A DNA stretch of 64,000 bases, from the NCBI RefSeq assembly GCF_900302455.1, contig NZ_ONZG01000005.1, positions 186,001-250,000 of the forward strand, given 5' to 3'. Each line of letters starts with the position of its first letter. The stretch's first letter is position 1. The notes under the pieces were generated by a model that saw only the letters and a program-made list of their open reading frames with translations, was not told the origin of the DNA and ran no database searches. The DNA is from Falsiruegeria mediterranea M17. GTDB taxonomy: Bacteria; Pseudomonadota; Alphaproteobacteria; Rhodobacterales; Rhodobacteraceae. Below are positions 54,017 to 63,146 of this stretch, in pieces. The translations under genes and the position numbers were made by a program.

Positions 54017-55453
54017 TCAGGCCTGGCTGGGTGCCGGGGTGTAAGCTTGCTCTTCACCCGCCAAAATGGCATCGACACCACCGCAGGCGTCTATCTTCTT
54101 TTGCTGGTCCGCAAAGGCCCGAGCGTTGATCTGATCAATATCGGCAATCACATCCAATCGCGTGCGCATATCCCGTAGCACCGGCAAATATGCGGGATCA
54201 TCGGCCAAATCGATTGCTTCTTGCGGATCCTTTTGCATGTCGAACAATTGGTCCGGATAGCCCGGATAGCGAATGATCTTCCACCTCGCTGTGCGCAGCA
54301 TGAACATGCCCGTCACCGACGACCAATCATGATACTCGCTGAACACTTCTCGGTCTTGTTTCGGGGTCTCAAACCACCGGCACAAGGGAGTGCCCGGCAG
54401 ATCCGGGTCGGATGCCCCGCCCGCGAATTCCAGCAGCGTTGGATGCACGTCCACCAAAGACACCGGCGTGTCGACACATTGCCCGGCAGGAACATCCGGG
54501 CCGGCGATGATCAATGGCACCGCCACGGCATCGTCATACATCACGGATTTCCCCCACAACCCGCGATGGCCCAGGTTGTCGCCATGATCCGACGAGTAGA
54601 TGACCCGCGTGTTATCGGACAGGCCACTGTCCGACAGCGCCGCAAGGATCTGACCGATGTTGTGATCCAGAAAAGACACCAGACCATAATAGGCCTGCCG
54701 CGCAATGCGCAGGCTGTCCGGATCAAAGCTGTCATCATAATTGGACGACGCCCGCAGGGCATCCAGAACCGGGTGCCTGGGTCTGTCAGCTTCGGTGTAT
54801 TGCCGGGGCGGCGGGATCTCTGCATCTTGGTACAGATCAAAGAAACGCTGTGGCGCGATGAGCGGGAAATGGGGCGCAACCAGCCCAACATAGAGCACCC
54901 AAGGCTTGTCGCGTGGAGCCGATGCAGCCTTCCGCAGCCAGTCACAGGCCGTTTGGGTGATGTCCCGGTCGTACCGGGTGTATCCCGTCTCCCCCGGTCC
55001 GATCTGACCGGCCGTCTGCTCTGCGCCCGCAATTGGCGGTGGCGGGCTGCGCAGCAGGCTCGACATCCAGCCGGTGCCGTTGTGCACATGCATCGGTGCA
55101 ATCTCGTCGGTAAACCCATTGTCATCCGTACTGCTGCGGAAATGGAGCTTTCCGATGGACACGACCTGATTTCCCAGATCCCGCAGCTGTGCAGCCCATC
55201 CACCATGTTGACCGTCAAAGGGCGACGTGCTGTCCCATGCCCCGATCTGATGTGGATAGCGCCCGGTCATGAAGGACGCCCGTGACGGCACACAGACCGG
55301 CGAGTTGCAATAAGCCGTGCGAAAAACCGTGCCCTGCGCAGCAAGCTGATCCAGATGCGGCGTCTGTGCGACAGGGTCGCCGTAACACCCGAGGACGTCC
55401 CGGTTATGCTCATCTGACAGGATCACCACCGTGTTCATGGGGCGTGTGGTCAT
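54017..55453 (-). CDS. Cytoplasmic sulfatase of the ABC-transporter island
   Basis: This is a 478-residue sulfatase without a signal peptide, so it should act inside the cell. The formylglycine precursor is C54 in the CVPSR motif (SPVCVPSRASFMTGR). Metal and substrate residues follow in VVILSDEHNRDVLG, GKLHF and SSDHGDNLGHRGLWGK. It resembles choline-sulfatases and arylsulfatases but lacks the BetC C-terminal extension. It is transcribed with the TPR38-type gene and lies between the two substrate-binding protein genes. Desulfation of an imported sulfated solute is the simplest guess. Confidence 0.9.
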   Translation of the reverse strand: MTTRPMNTVVILSDEHNRDVLGCYGDPVAQTPHLDQLAAQGTVFRTAYCNSPVCVPSRASFMTGRYPHQIGAWDSTSPFDGQHGGWAAQLRDLGNQVVSIGKLHFRSSTDDNGFTDEIAPMHVHNGTGWMSSLLRSPPPPIAGAEQTAGQIGPGETGYTRYDRDITQTACDWLRKAASAPRDKPWVLYVGLVAPHFPLIAPQRFFDLYQDAEIPPPRQYTEADRPRHPVLDALRASSNYDDSFDPDSLRIARQAYYGLVSFLDHNIGQILAALSDSGLSDNTRVIYSSDHGDNLGHRGLWGKSVMYDDAVAVPLIIAGPDVPAGQCVDTPVSLVDVHPTLLEFAGGASDPDLPGTPLCRWFETPKQDREVFSEYHDWSSVTGMFMLRTARWKIIRYPGYPDQLFDMQKDPQEAIDLADDPAYLPVLRDMRTRLDVIADIDQINARAFADQQKKIDACGGVDAILAGEEQAYTPAPSQA

Positions 55454-55482
55454 TCCTTGTGGTCCTCACGGCATTTCAATGC

Positions 55483-56760
55483 TTATTGCAATCCGGCAAC
55501 GGGCGGATGGGTCGCCAAAACAGGGCGGCGCATGGCAAGCGTGTGCTTGGCCTCAGCGTCGCGGCCAAGTCTCATCAGGGCGTTGACATAAGTCAGCTCA
55601 AGCAGATCCCGCTGCGCCCGACTGCCGCCAAACCTTTCGGTCTGAGCCAGTGCCGGGATCAGATGGTCAACCGCGCCCTGCCAGTCCTGCCGGGCAATGG
55701 CGCCCCAGGCCTGCGCCGCCGGACGCACCAGATCCGCCGCAAACCCCTTGGCCGTGTCCACCACATGCGCCAAACGATCCCCGTTGCCAGCCATGGCGTG
55801 GGCCAATGCAACATGCAGGTCTGCAAAACTCTGCCCGGTTTCTGGAAAATACTTGGCCGCATAGTCGCTCATTTCCGCCCACCGTTCAGGCGGAACTGCA
55901 ATACCTGCCAATTCAGCACGATGCAGAATTGCCGCCGTATCCGTGAGCGTGTTGATCGGCAAGCCCTTCGATCCCCCGGGCCCTACGCCGCTGTCTATGT
56001 ACGTCCACATATCGTCAATCTCACCCACATGCAGTGAATGAAGCGCGATGTGCCAACTGAGATGACCATGCAAGAGGCCGCGATTGTCGTACCCTTTGAT
56101 CCAATCCTTGAGGTAAGCCAGTCCCGCGTGAGCCTCCCCCATCTCATAGAGTGTATGCCCCTTGAAATGCGCGGCATTGGCGTTTCTTGGATTGAGAGCA
56201 AGGGACTTCTCCATCAGCCTGTCCGCTTCGGCTAGTCGACCGGTTTCACACAACGACACGGCATGAATGCCCATCATCCACCAATCCTCGCCATAATGCG
56301 GCATCAGCGCCGAAGTAAACGCCAGCAGGTCCGCCTCGCGCCCGACCTCTCCTGAAAACCCGATCAAGCCGAACACGCTGGAGCACAGTTGCGCCACCAT
56401 GACGTCGCGGGGGTGGTCCTGAACATGGGATTTGACCGCAGCGCGACACCCCACCGGATTGCCCTGAAACAACAGATCAAAGGTGTTCAGATGCGCCTGT
56501 TCCCGCGCCGTTGCCCCATCGATGCATGTCTTCGCCGCAGCCATCGACGCCTTGGCCGAAGCCATGTCACCGGACATCATTTGCGCCCGCGCCAGCCCCA
56601 CGTGACCAAGGGCAAAACCTGGGTCGGCTTTGATCGATTTGGCAAACTGGTCGGCCGCGTCATGACCCGCCGCCAGAAAGCTGGCAACCCCCCGGTCATA
56701 GTGATCGCGCGCCTGATCCACGCCGGTCGTAATCTGGTTTCCGTAATGATCTTTAAACAT
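55483..56760 (-). CDS. Tetratricopeptide repeat protein, TTC38 family
   Basis: This is a 425-residue soluble helical-repeat protein. TPR-like units include YDRGVASFLAAGHDAADQFAKSI (about 22-44), GRLAEADRLMEKSLALNPRNANAAH (about 195) and the segment HGHLSWHIALHSLHVGE (near 235), which is the hallmark of the TTC38 family. No catalytic motif is assured. It is read with the sulfatase 29 bases downstream. The start at 56760 has GGAG six bases upstream; an ATG at 56772 is possible. Partner or scaffold roles are guesses. Confidence 0.83.
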   Translation of the reverse strand: MFKDHYGNQITTGVDQARDHYDRGVASFLAAGHDAADQFAKSIKADPGFALGHVGLARAQMMSGDMASAKASMAAAKTCIDGATAREQAHLNTFDLLFQGNPVGCRAAVKSHVQDHPRDVMVAQLCSSVFGLIGFSGEVGREADLLAFTSALMPHYGEDWWMMGIHAVSLCETGRLAEADRLMEKSLALNPRNANAAHFKGHTLYEMGEAHAGLAYLKDWIKGYDNRGLLHGHLSWHIALHSLHVGEIDDMWTYIDSGVGPGGSKGLPINTLTDTAAILHRAELAGIAVPPERWAEMSDYAAKYFPETGQSFADLHVALAHAMAGNGDRLAHVVDTAKGFAADLVRPAAQAWGAIARQDWQGAVDHLIPALAQTERFGGSRAQRDLLELTYVNALMRLGRDAEAKHTLAMRRPVLATHPPVAGLQ

Positions 56761-56770
56761 GAATGGCTCC

Positions 56771-56783
56771 ATTCCAGTGGAAT
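56771..56783. repeat. Short perfect inverted repeat between divergent genes
   Basis: ATTCCA-G-TGGAAT is a perfect six-base-arm palindrome in the 150-base divergent gap between the TPR38 gene and the second substrate-binding protein. It may be a regulator site; 13 bases is also possible by chance. Confidence 0.3.
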
Positions 56784-56910
56784 ATGGCTGTGGGGACAGT
56801 CTGCGCAGGCCGGCGACACAAATCAACATTGCACGGCTGTCGTTGCTTTTCTCGTCAAACGGGTCAAACTGTCTCAAGGTGACACGAAAAGAATACTCAG
56901 GGAGATTGTC

Positions 56911-58473
56911 ATGTTTCGCGCATTTGCCGTTGGAGCCGCCCTTTTGGCGACCACTTCGTTACACGCGGCCGAGTTCAAGTGGGCCTCGACCACCGACCCT
57001 CAAACACTGGATCCACATGCAGTGAACTCCGCCCCCGTTCTGGGTTTCCTCAACAACGTTTACGAGGGGCTGGTGCGGCGCGGCAAGGACATGCGCGTTG
57101 AATCGGCGCTGGCCACAGCATGGGAACCCATTGGCGATGGCGAAGGCTGGCGGTTTACCCTGCGCGAAGGAGTGACGTTTCAGGACGGCAGCGCCTTTGA
57201 CGCGCAAGATGTGCTGTTTTCCTATCAGCGTGCCTCCAGCGAGGCGGCGGACACCCGCAGCTGGTTTGCGCCCATCTCGGACGTGAAGGTTGTGGATGAC
57301 TACACCGTCGATTTCCTGACCAACGCACCCAACCCGCTGTTCCCGTCATCGATCGCCAATTGGATGATCATGGACAGTGACTGGGCCGAGGCCAACGAAG
57401 CCGCCCTGCCCGACAAGGACAACGGCAACTATGCGACGTTGAACGCCAACGGCACTGGCGCGTTCCAGGTAACCGCGCGCGAGCCGGGTCTGCGAACGGT
57501 TTTGGAACCTTTCGAGGGATGGTGGGGTGATGCCGAGCACAACATCACCCGCGCCGAGTTCACCCCGATCCAGAATCCCGCCACTGCCGTGGCGGCGCTC
57601 TTGTCAGGCGACGTGGACATGATCAACCCGGTGCCCATCCAGGACGCTGAACGCCTGTCGACCTCACCCGATGTCACCGTAATCAAGGGGATCGAGGCGC
57701 GCGTGATCATGCTGGGCTTTCCGCACGAAGCAGATGTTCTGAAATACGGCGCCGATCAGGGTAAACCCAACCCATTCCTGGACACCCGCGTGCGCAAGGC
57801 GGTGGCCCATGCCATCAGCGTGCCTGCGATCCTGCGCACCATCATGCGCGGCAACGCCGAAGCCGCCTCGCAACTCGTGAGTCCGGCGATGAACGGCTAT
57901 TCTCGCGTACTATCCGAGCGCCCACCCTTTGACGTGGCCAAGGCCAAGGAGCTGCTGACCGAAGCAGGCTACCCTGAAGGTTTCTCGTTCGGCCTGAAAT
58001 GCCCCAACGACCGTTATCTGAATGACGAGGCGGTGTGCCAGGCCGTGGTCAGCATGCTGGCCCAGATCGGGCTGACCGCTGAACTCGACGCCATGCCGGT
58101 GCGCAACTACTGGCCCGAACTGCGTGAAGACAACTACGATATGTACCTGCTGGGGTGGTCACCCGGCACCTTTGACGCCGAACACCCGATCCGCTTTCTG
58201 GCCACCACTCCCAATCCGGACAAGAAACTGGGCAGCTGGAATTTTGGCGGTTTTTCAAACGCGCGCGTGGACGAGTTGCTGCCGCTGATCCAGTCCGAGA
58301 TCAACGCCGACACCCGACAGGCAATGTTGGATGAGGTGGTCAAGATCATTCAGGATGAACAAGCCTATGTGACCTTGTACGTACAGCCACTTGTCTGGGG
58401 AACCGGCAAGAATATTGAGCTGACGCAGCGCCCAGACAACTTCTTTATCCTGCGGTGGGTCACGGTGAACTGA
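56911..58473 (+). CDS. ABC transporter substrate-binding protein, peptide family 5 (second copy)
   Basis: This is a 520-residue periplasmic binding protein with a signal peptide (MFRAFAVGAALLATTSLHAA). Family-5 patterns are TDPQTLDPHAVNSAP, TLREGVTFQDGSAFDAQDVLFSYQRA and NDRYLNDEAVCQAVVSMLAQIGL. It is a paralogue of the copy at 52358. Both probably feed the same permease or have different ligands. GGGAG precedes ATG 56911. A terminator follows. Confidence 0.92.
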   Translation: MFRAFAVGAALLATTSLHAAEFKWASTTDPQTLDPHAVNSAPVLGFLNNVYEGLVRRGKDMRVESALATAWEPIGDGEGWRFTLREGVTFQDGSAFDAQDVLFSYQRASSEAADTRSWFAPISDVKVVDDYTVDFLTNAPNPLFPSSIANWMIMDSDWAEANEAALPDKDNGNYATLNANGTGAFQVTAREPGLRTVLEPFEGWWGDAEHNITRAEFTPIQNPATAVAALLSGDVDMINPVPIQDAERLSTSPDVTVIKGIEARVIMLGFPHEADVLKYGADQGKPNPFLDTRVRKAVAHAISVPAILRTIMRGNAEAASQLVSPAMNGYSRVLSERPPFDVAKAKELLTEAGYPEGFSFGLKCPNDRYLNDEAVCQAVVSMLAQIGLTAELDAMPVRNYWPELREDNYDMYLLGWSPGTFDAEHPIRFLATTPNPDKKLGSWNFGGFSNARVDELLPLIQSEINADTRQAMLDEVVKIIQDEQAYVTLYVQPLVWGTGKNIELTQRPDNFFILRWVTVN

Positions 58474-58491
58474 TCCACCTAATCCCCCCTA

Positions 58492-58518
58492 AACCGGCCC
58501 CACCTGGGCCGGTTTTTT
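58492..58518 (+). terminator. Rho-independent terminator after the second substrate-binding protein
   Basis: AACCGGCCC (58492-58500) pairs perfectly with GGGCCGGTT (58506-58514) across a five-base loop, continued by TTTT. It lies 18 bases after the stop. Confidence 0.92.
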
Positions 58519-58553
58519 GATTGGGAGGTTTACTGCGAAACGTGTGACGCGTT

Positions 58554-59102
58554 TCACATGCCCAAGATATCTTGGGTCTTTTTCACCGTTGCAAGCTCAC
58601 CTTCGAGTGTCGCCATACTGACGGAATGTATCTGGTTTGCACTGTGATGCGTGCCGTCAGGCCCGGTTATGCCATAGGTCCACACCGCGTCAGCGGCATA
58701 CACGGGGTTGTACCCCAAATCTGCGGCGCTGCGGGTGGTTGATTCCACGCAGTGATTGGCGGTTGCTCCGCAGGTAATAACCCGTTCGATGCCTGCCTTT
58801 TGCAAGATGTCGTTCAAAGCTGTTCCCATAAACCCACTGCTTGCCGTTTTGACAACGACGGGCTCACCCGGTGCTGGTGCTGCAACAGGTTGCACGGCTG
58901 ATCCCTCAGCATCTGGGTGAAAAGGATCGTCCGGCTCTGTGCCATGATGATGGACATGCACAACCGTGTCGCCAGAGCTGCGAAACTTTTCCAGCAGCAG
59001 GGCAATGTTTTCTTCTGCTTCCGGGCAGGAACGCTCGGTGCCAGATGCATCTTCGTGTGCCAATGCCATTTGCACATCAATCACCAGCAATGCGGTTTTC
59101 AT
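58554..59102 (-). CDS. Isochorismatase-family cysteine hydrolase
   Basis: This is a 182-residue hydrolase. The catalytic triad D9 (LVIDVQ), K85 (VVVKTASSGF) and C118 (TANHCVEST) is complete, so an amidase, nicotinamidase-like or ureidohydrolase activity is likely. It lacks the Arg-containing insertions of true isochorismatase. Read with the downstream-oriented oxygenase gene, 11 bases apart on the reverse strand. With an importer nearby, it may split an amide bond of the imported compound; not proven. Confidence 0.9.
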   Translation of the reverse strand: MKTALLVIDVQMALAHEDASGTERSCPEAEENIALLLEKFRSSGDTVVHVHHHGTEPDDPFHPDAEGSAVQPVAAPAPGEPVVVKTASSGFMGTALNDILQKAGIERVITCGATANHCVESTTRSAADLGYNPVYAADAVWTYGITGPDGTHHSANQIHSVSMATLEGELATVKKTQDILGM

Positions 59103-59113
59103 TCTTGGTACTC

Positions 59114-59974
59114 CTATGCGGTCGCCGCAGTGTTGCGGCTGGCCAGTATGGTTTCGACGCGTTTGCCGTAAATGCGAATGTTGATGTCATCCTCGATGAC
59201 GCGATTTGGCTGTTCATCATATGTCATGATGGCAGAAATGCGCGGTTGCGCACCTTGGACCTTGGTTACGCCATGCAGCGAGTATCCACCCCGGAACAGG
59301 GTGAATGCGCCCGCACCACGCGAAAACGACTGCGCATGCGACATGTCACCGGCCAACAGCCGGTCCACCGCCTCGTGATCCTCACCCTCGTCGGTGCGCG
59401 AGTTGGGAAGGAAAGTGAATTCACCGCCCGTCTCTGCCGCTTGCAGCAACAAGGTGACGGTGCATTCTGTTGTGTCATAGTGCCAGGCGTGCCAGCTTTC
59501 GGGGTGCAGGGCGACGACATTGAGCGCCTGAAACTCGTCCGCACAGCGATAGAGATGGTCCTTTCTTTGAACCCGGCGCACGAATTCCGTCAGTATTTTG
59601 GAATGATACAGCTGTTTGAGCTTGCTCTGGACGGGTATTTGATCATCTGCAAGCTGGACCGCTATGTGCACGAACTCTTTCCGCCGGGGGTCATCGTCTG
59701 GCAATGAAGGATCGATCGCGCCCTGATAGATATTGCGCTTTACATGCAGGGTTTCGGCGGTTGGCAACAGTTCATTGGCCTCGCCGTTCAACTGCTCAAG
59801 CGCCTCTGTCCGCAGGAAATCAGCCAGGTTGCACCAACCGTGCTCATCCATGTGACGTTGGCATTGCTCCAAAAAAACTGCCCCGGCACCACTCTCCAGA
59901 TCTGCAATTGGGTAGCGGTCCAGATCAATGAGGTCCAAGGCCCTATCCCGTAGCGTCTGGTGGCTTTCTGGCAT
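59114..59974 (-). CDS. Fe(II)/2-oxoglutarate-dependent oxygenase, BesD/HalD-like fold
   Basis: This is a 286-residue cytoplasmic dioxygenase. The Fe(II) facial triad is complete: H165, D167 (motif WHYD at 164-167) and H234 (SLHGV), with R245 (QPRIS) for the 2-oxoglutarate carboxylate. It has the length and layout of the amino-acid halogenase BesD/HalD group, but those lack the Asp to make room for chloride; here the Asp is present, so hydroxylation is expected. Substrate likely a free amino acid or zwitterion. AAGGAG stands seven bases before ATG 59974. Divergent from the LysR gene, which probably regulates it. Confidence 0.82.
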   Translation of the reverse strand: MPESHQTLRDRALDLIDLDRYPIADLESGAGAVFLEQCQRHMDEHGWCNLADFLRTEALEQLNGEANELLPTAETLHVKRNIYQGAIDPSLPDDDPRRKEFVHIAVQLADDQIPVQSKLKQLYHSKILTEFVRRVQRKDHLYRCADEFQALNVVALHPESWHAWHYDTTECTVTLLLQAAETGGEFTFLPNSRTDEGEDHEAVDRLLAGDMSHAQSFSRGAGAFTLFRGGYSLHGVTKVQGAQPRISAIMTYDEQPNRVIEDDINIRIYGKRVETILASRNTAATA

Positions 59975-60058
59975 GGTATTGCTCCTTACGGATGGTGACA
60001 TTGCGTGGACAGCCCAAGCGTTGAAAGCACTATGCGAAAACTCGCTGACCATCTAAAA

Positions 60059-60070
60059 CGAATTAATTCG
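60059..60070. promoter_or_regulatory. Perfect palindrome CGAATTAATTCG, possible LysR operator
   Basis: A 12-base perfect palindrome sits in the 129-base divergent gap, 33 bases before the LysR gene and 84 bases before the oxygenase start. Position and symmetry fit an operator; no experimental support. Confidence 0.45.
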
Positions 60071-60103
60071 CCCTCATGAACATAAAAAACTTATGGAAAC
60101 TTC

Positions 60104-60973
60104 ATGCGTCACAACCTGAATCTCAATTGGCTGCGCAGTTTCGAAGCAGCCGCGCGGTTGCTCAGCTTCACCTCGGCCAGCCGTGAAATCGGGTTGACCC
60201 AAACTGCTGTAAGCCAACACATCAAAGCCCTGGAAACGCAGTTGAATACCAGGCTGTTTCTGCGCCGTGCCAAAAGCCTGCAATTGACCGATGCGGGTAA
60301 GGCGTATCTGGTCACCGTCCGCGAGGCGCTGGACATGCTGGACATGTCGACAACCGGCCTTTTTGGCCCGCGCCGGGCACGCACCATCACGGTACGGGCC
60401 TCCATGGCTTTCATCGTGTGGCTGTCTGCGCGTCTGGGTGATTTCTTGCAGAACCATCCAGACACCAGCGTCGAAATGGTGACCTCGATCTGGAAAAACC
60501 CAGCAGATCAGCAGCCCGTTGATGTCGACATCATCCTTGCCAATCAGGGCACAGCAAGACCCGACCTGAAATTGCTATCACCTGAGATGATCGTTCCGGT
60601 CTGCAGCATCGCGTCCAGCGAGACGATAAATGTGCCCGATGATCTGCTGCACCATTCCCCAATCCACATTGTTGGGTTCGACGATCATTTGGCAAGATAT
60701 CTGGCGGCTTATGGGTTGAGGATTGAGAGCTCGGCCGGGCGCTTGACCACTGACACCACAACCGCCGCGATCGAAATGGTTGCAGCAGATTTGGGTTATG
60801 CCGTTGTTATCGAAAGGTTCGCCCGGCAAGCGATCCAGACCGGACAGAAAATTCGCATCGTTGGTGCCCCCAAAGAGCTGGGACAGGCACATTTCATGGT
60901 ACAAAAGGACCGCCGTGACGCCGACCAAAGCCATGTCAAAGAGTTTGAGGCATGGCTGGCGCAGCAATTCTAA
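60104..60973 (+). CDS. LysR-family transcriptional regulator (GcvA-like)
   Basis: This is a 289-residue transcription factor. The N-terminal winged helix-turn-helix (about 5-65) includes FTSASREIGLTQTAVSQHIKALETQLNTRLF, then an effector-binding domain (about 90-285). It belongs near the GcvA-type branch that controls amino-acid or amine genes. It is divergent from the oxygenase-hydrolase pair and upstream of the ABC permease operon, so it could respond to the transported ligand and control both. Palindrome at 60059-60070. Confidence 0.92.
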   Translation: MRHNLNLNWLRSFEAAARLLSFTSASREIGLTQTAVSQHIKALETQLNTRLFLRRAKSLQLTDAGKAYLVTVREALDMLDMSTTGLFGPRRARTITVRASMAFIVWLSARLGDFLQNHPDTSVEMVTSIWKNPADQQPVDVDIILANQGTARPDLKLLSPEMIVPVCSIASSETINVPDDLLHHSPIHIVGFDDHLARYLAAYGLRIESSAGRLTTDTTTAAIEMVAADLGYAVVIERFARQAIQTGQKIRIVGAPKELGQAHFMVQKDRRDADQSHVKEFEAWLAQQF

Positions 60974-61221
60974 GAACGTCCTTTTACATTGAGCCCAAAC
61001 GTTCCAATTTTCATGCTACATCCGACCTTCTCGGCCGGAAACTGGCGGCGTCCACTTCCCCTTTCCCTGCGACAACTTGACCATCCCCTCACATCCTGCA
61101 AAGAGGGGTTATCAAAGCGTTTCAGCCTGAGACCCAATCGGCGTGATCCTGTCACGCATCGCAAACAAACCGCCGCATCAGACGGCATGGGCCGGGCGAA
61201 AAACGCGCAAGGGGAAACACT

Positions 61222-62199
61222 ATGCTCGCATACATCATCCGGCGGGTGTTCCAATCCGTCATCGTTTTGTTGGTGGTGGGGTTGGTCGCCTTTTCCATGT
61301 TCCGATTTGTCGGTGATCCCGTCGACAACATGCTGGGACAGGAACGCACCCAAACCGACATCGACCGTCTGCGCACGGATCTGGGGCTCGATAAGCCCTT
61401 TCCGGTGCAGTACTTCAAATTCCTGCAAGGCGCCGTCCAAGGCAACTTTGGCGTCTCATACCGCCAAGGACGCCCAGTTTCGACCATCATTGCCGAACGT
61501 GCACCAGCGACGCTGGAACTGGCACTGGTGTCGGGGTTTCTGGCCATCAGCATTGGCATTGCTTTGGGCGTCTTCACCGCAATCCGAAGGAACGGGATAG
61601 CCGCCAATACGATCATGACGCTCAGTTTGATCGGCGTCTCATTGCCCACCTTCCTCATAGGTATCTTATTGATCTACATATTCTCGGTGGAGTTAGACCT
61701 GTTACCCAGTTTTGGCAGGGGAGAGACAGTCCAGATAGGCGGATGGTCAACGGGCTTTTTGACAGCTTCGGGCCTAAAGGCACTGATCCTGCCCTCGATC
61801 ACGCTTGGCCTTTACCAAATGACACTGATCATGCGCCTGGTTCGGTCCGAGATGCTTGAGGTGCTGCGCGCCGACTATGTCCGCTTTGCCCGCGCGCGCG
61901 GGTTGGCCGAACGCGCTATCAACTTCCGCCATGCGCTGAAGAACACTCTGGTTCCGGTGATCACGGTGACGGGCCTTCAGCTCGGCTCGATCATCGCCTT
62001 TGCGATTATTACCGAGACCGTGTTCCAGTGGCCGGGTGTTGGCCTTCTGTTCATCAACGCGATCCAGTTTGTCGACATCCCCGTGATGGCCGCCTACCTG
62101 ATGCTGATTTCCGTGATGTTCGTGGGCATCAACCTGATCGTTGACCTTCTTTACTTTGCCATCGACCCGCGCCTGCGCGTGGATGGGAGGACCGCATGA
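61222..62199 (+). CDS. Peptide-type ABC permease (DppB-like)
   Basis: This is a 325-residue inner-membrane permease with about six transmembrane helices. The typical N-terminal MLAYIIRRVFQSVIVLLVVGL, the family loop near 100 and the EAA motif region LRADYVRFARARGLAERAINFRHALKN (about 214-240) fit the DppB/OppB group. AAGGGG lies upstream. It forms a transporter with the next two genes, probably served by the two substrate-binding proteins upstream. The 248-base gap from the LysR gene contains several short hairpins (for example CCCCTC/GAGGGG at 61085-61108) but no clear promoter. Confidence 0.94.
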   Translation: MLAYIIRRVFQSVIVLLVVGLVAFSMFRFVGDPVDNMLGQERTQTDIDRLRTDLGLDKPFPVQYFKFLQGAVQGNFGVSYRQGRPVSTIIAERAPATLELALVSGFLAISIGIALGVFTAIRRNGIAANTIMTLSLIGVSLPTFLIGILLIYIFSVELDLLPSFGRGETVQIGGWSTGFLTASGLKALILPSITLGLYQMTLIMRLVRSEMLEVLRADYVRFARARGLAERAINFRHALKNTLVPVITVTGLQLGSIIAFAIITETVFQWPGVGLLFINAIQFVDIPVMAAYLMLISVMFVGINLIVDLLYFAIDPRLRVDGRTA

Positions 62200-63146
62200 G
62201 CGATATGACCAAAGACCCCGCAACTGCGCGCCCTTCCCGGCTCGCCACCTTCTGGGACAGCGATTTTGTCTGGTCCTTCCGCCATTCACCGGTGGCGATC
62301 ATCGCCCTATTGGTTGTGGCCGTCCTGCTGCTGGCCGCGCTCTTCGCGCCGCTGATCGCGCCGCATGATCCATTCAATCCGGCGACACTGAACCTGATGA
62401 ACGGATTTACCGCTCCGGGCGTGCCTAATGCCTTCACGCAGGAGACATTTCTGCTGGGGACAGATGACCAGGGTCGCGATGTGTTTTCGACCATCCTTTA
62501 CGGTCTGCGCATCTCCCTCTTCGTGGGTATCTCGGCCGTCATGCTGGCGATGATCATCGGCGTGGTTCTGGGTCTTGTCGCCGCATACGTCGGCGGCTGG
62601 ACCGAGACCATCATCATGCGCGTCGCTGACGTACAGCTGACCTTCCCTGCCATCCTGGTTGCGATGCTGATCTTTGGCATCGCCAAGGGGATAACCCCGC
62701 CCGAATATCGCAATGAAATGGCGATTTGGGTGTTGATCGTCGCAATCGCGCTGTCGGATTGGGTGCAGTTCGCCCGCGTTGTGCGTGGTGCCGCATTGGT
62801 GGAGAAGAACAAGGAATACGTTCAGGCCGCCCGCCTGATTGGCCGTGGCCCCATTCCGATCATGTTCCGCCACATGCTGCCCAACGTTCTGTCGCCGGTT
62901 CTGGTCATCTCGACCATCTCGCTGGCGCTTGCGATCATCGCCGAGGCAACACTCAGTTTCTTGGGTGTGGGCGCACCGCCGACGCAGCCGTCGCTGGGGA
63001 CGCTGATCCGCATCGGTCAGGGGTATCTCTTCTCGGGTGAATGGTGGATCCTGCTGTTCCCGTCGATCACCCTGCTGGCCCTCGCCTTGTCCATCAACCT
63101 GCTCGGAGACTGGCTCCGGGACGCATTGAATCCGAAGCTACGATGA
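62196..63146 (+). CDS. Peptide-type ABC permease (DppC-like)
   Basis: This is a 316-residue permease with an N-terminal cytoplasmic part and six helices. The N-terminal motif (SVWSFRHSPVAIIALLVV), FLLGTDDQGRDVFSTILYGLRISLFVGI and the EAA loop YVQAARLIGRGPIPIMFRHMLPN are characteristic of DppC/OppC. It overlaps the upstream permease by four bases and the ATPase by four (ATGA at 63143). Confidence 0.94.
   Translation: MSDMTKDPATARPSRLATFWDSDFVWSFRHSPVAIIALLVVAVLLLAALFAPLIAPHDPFNPATLNLMNGFTAPGVPNAFTQETFLLGTDDQGRDVFSTILYGLRISLFVGISAVMLAMIIGVVLGLVAAYVGGWTETIIMRVADVQLTFPAILVAMLIFGIAKGITPPEYRNEMAIWVLIVAIALSDWVQFARVVRGAALVEKNKEYVQAARLIGRGPIPIMFRHMLPNVLSPVLVISTISLALAIIAEATLSFLGVGAPPTQPSLGTLIRIGQGYLFSGEWWILLFPSITLLALALSINLLGDWLRDALNPKLR

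Noticed and set aside
59114-59974. Radical halogenase
   Set aside because: The Asp ligand of the H-x-D motif is present; halogenases of this group replace it with Gly or Ala.
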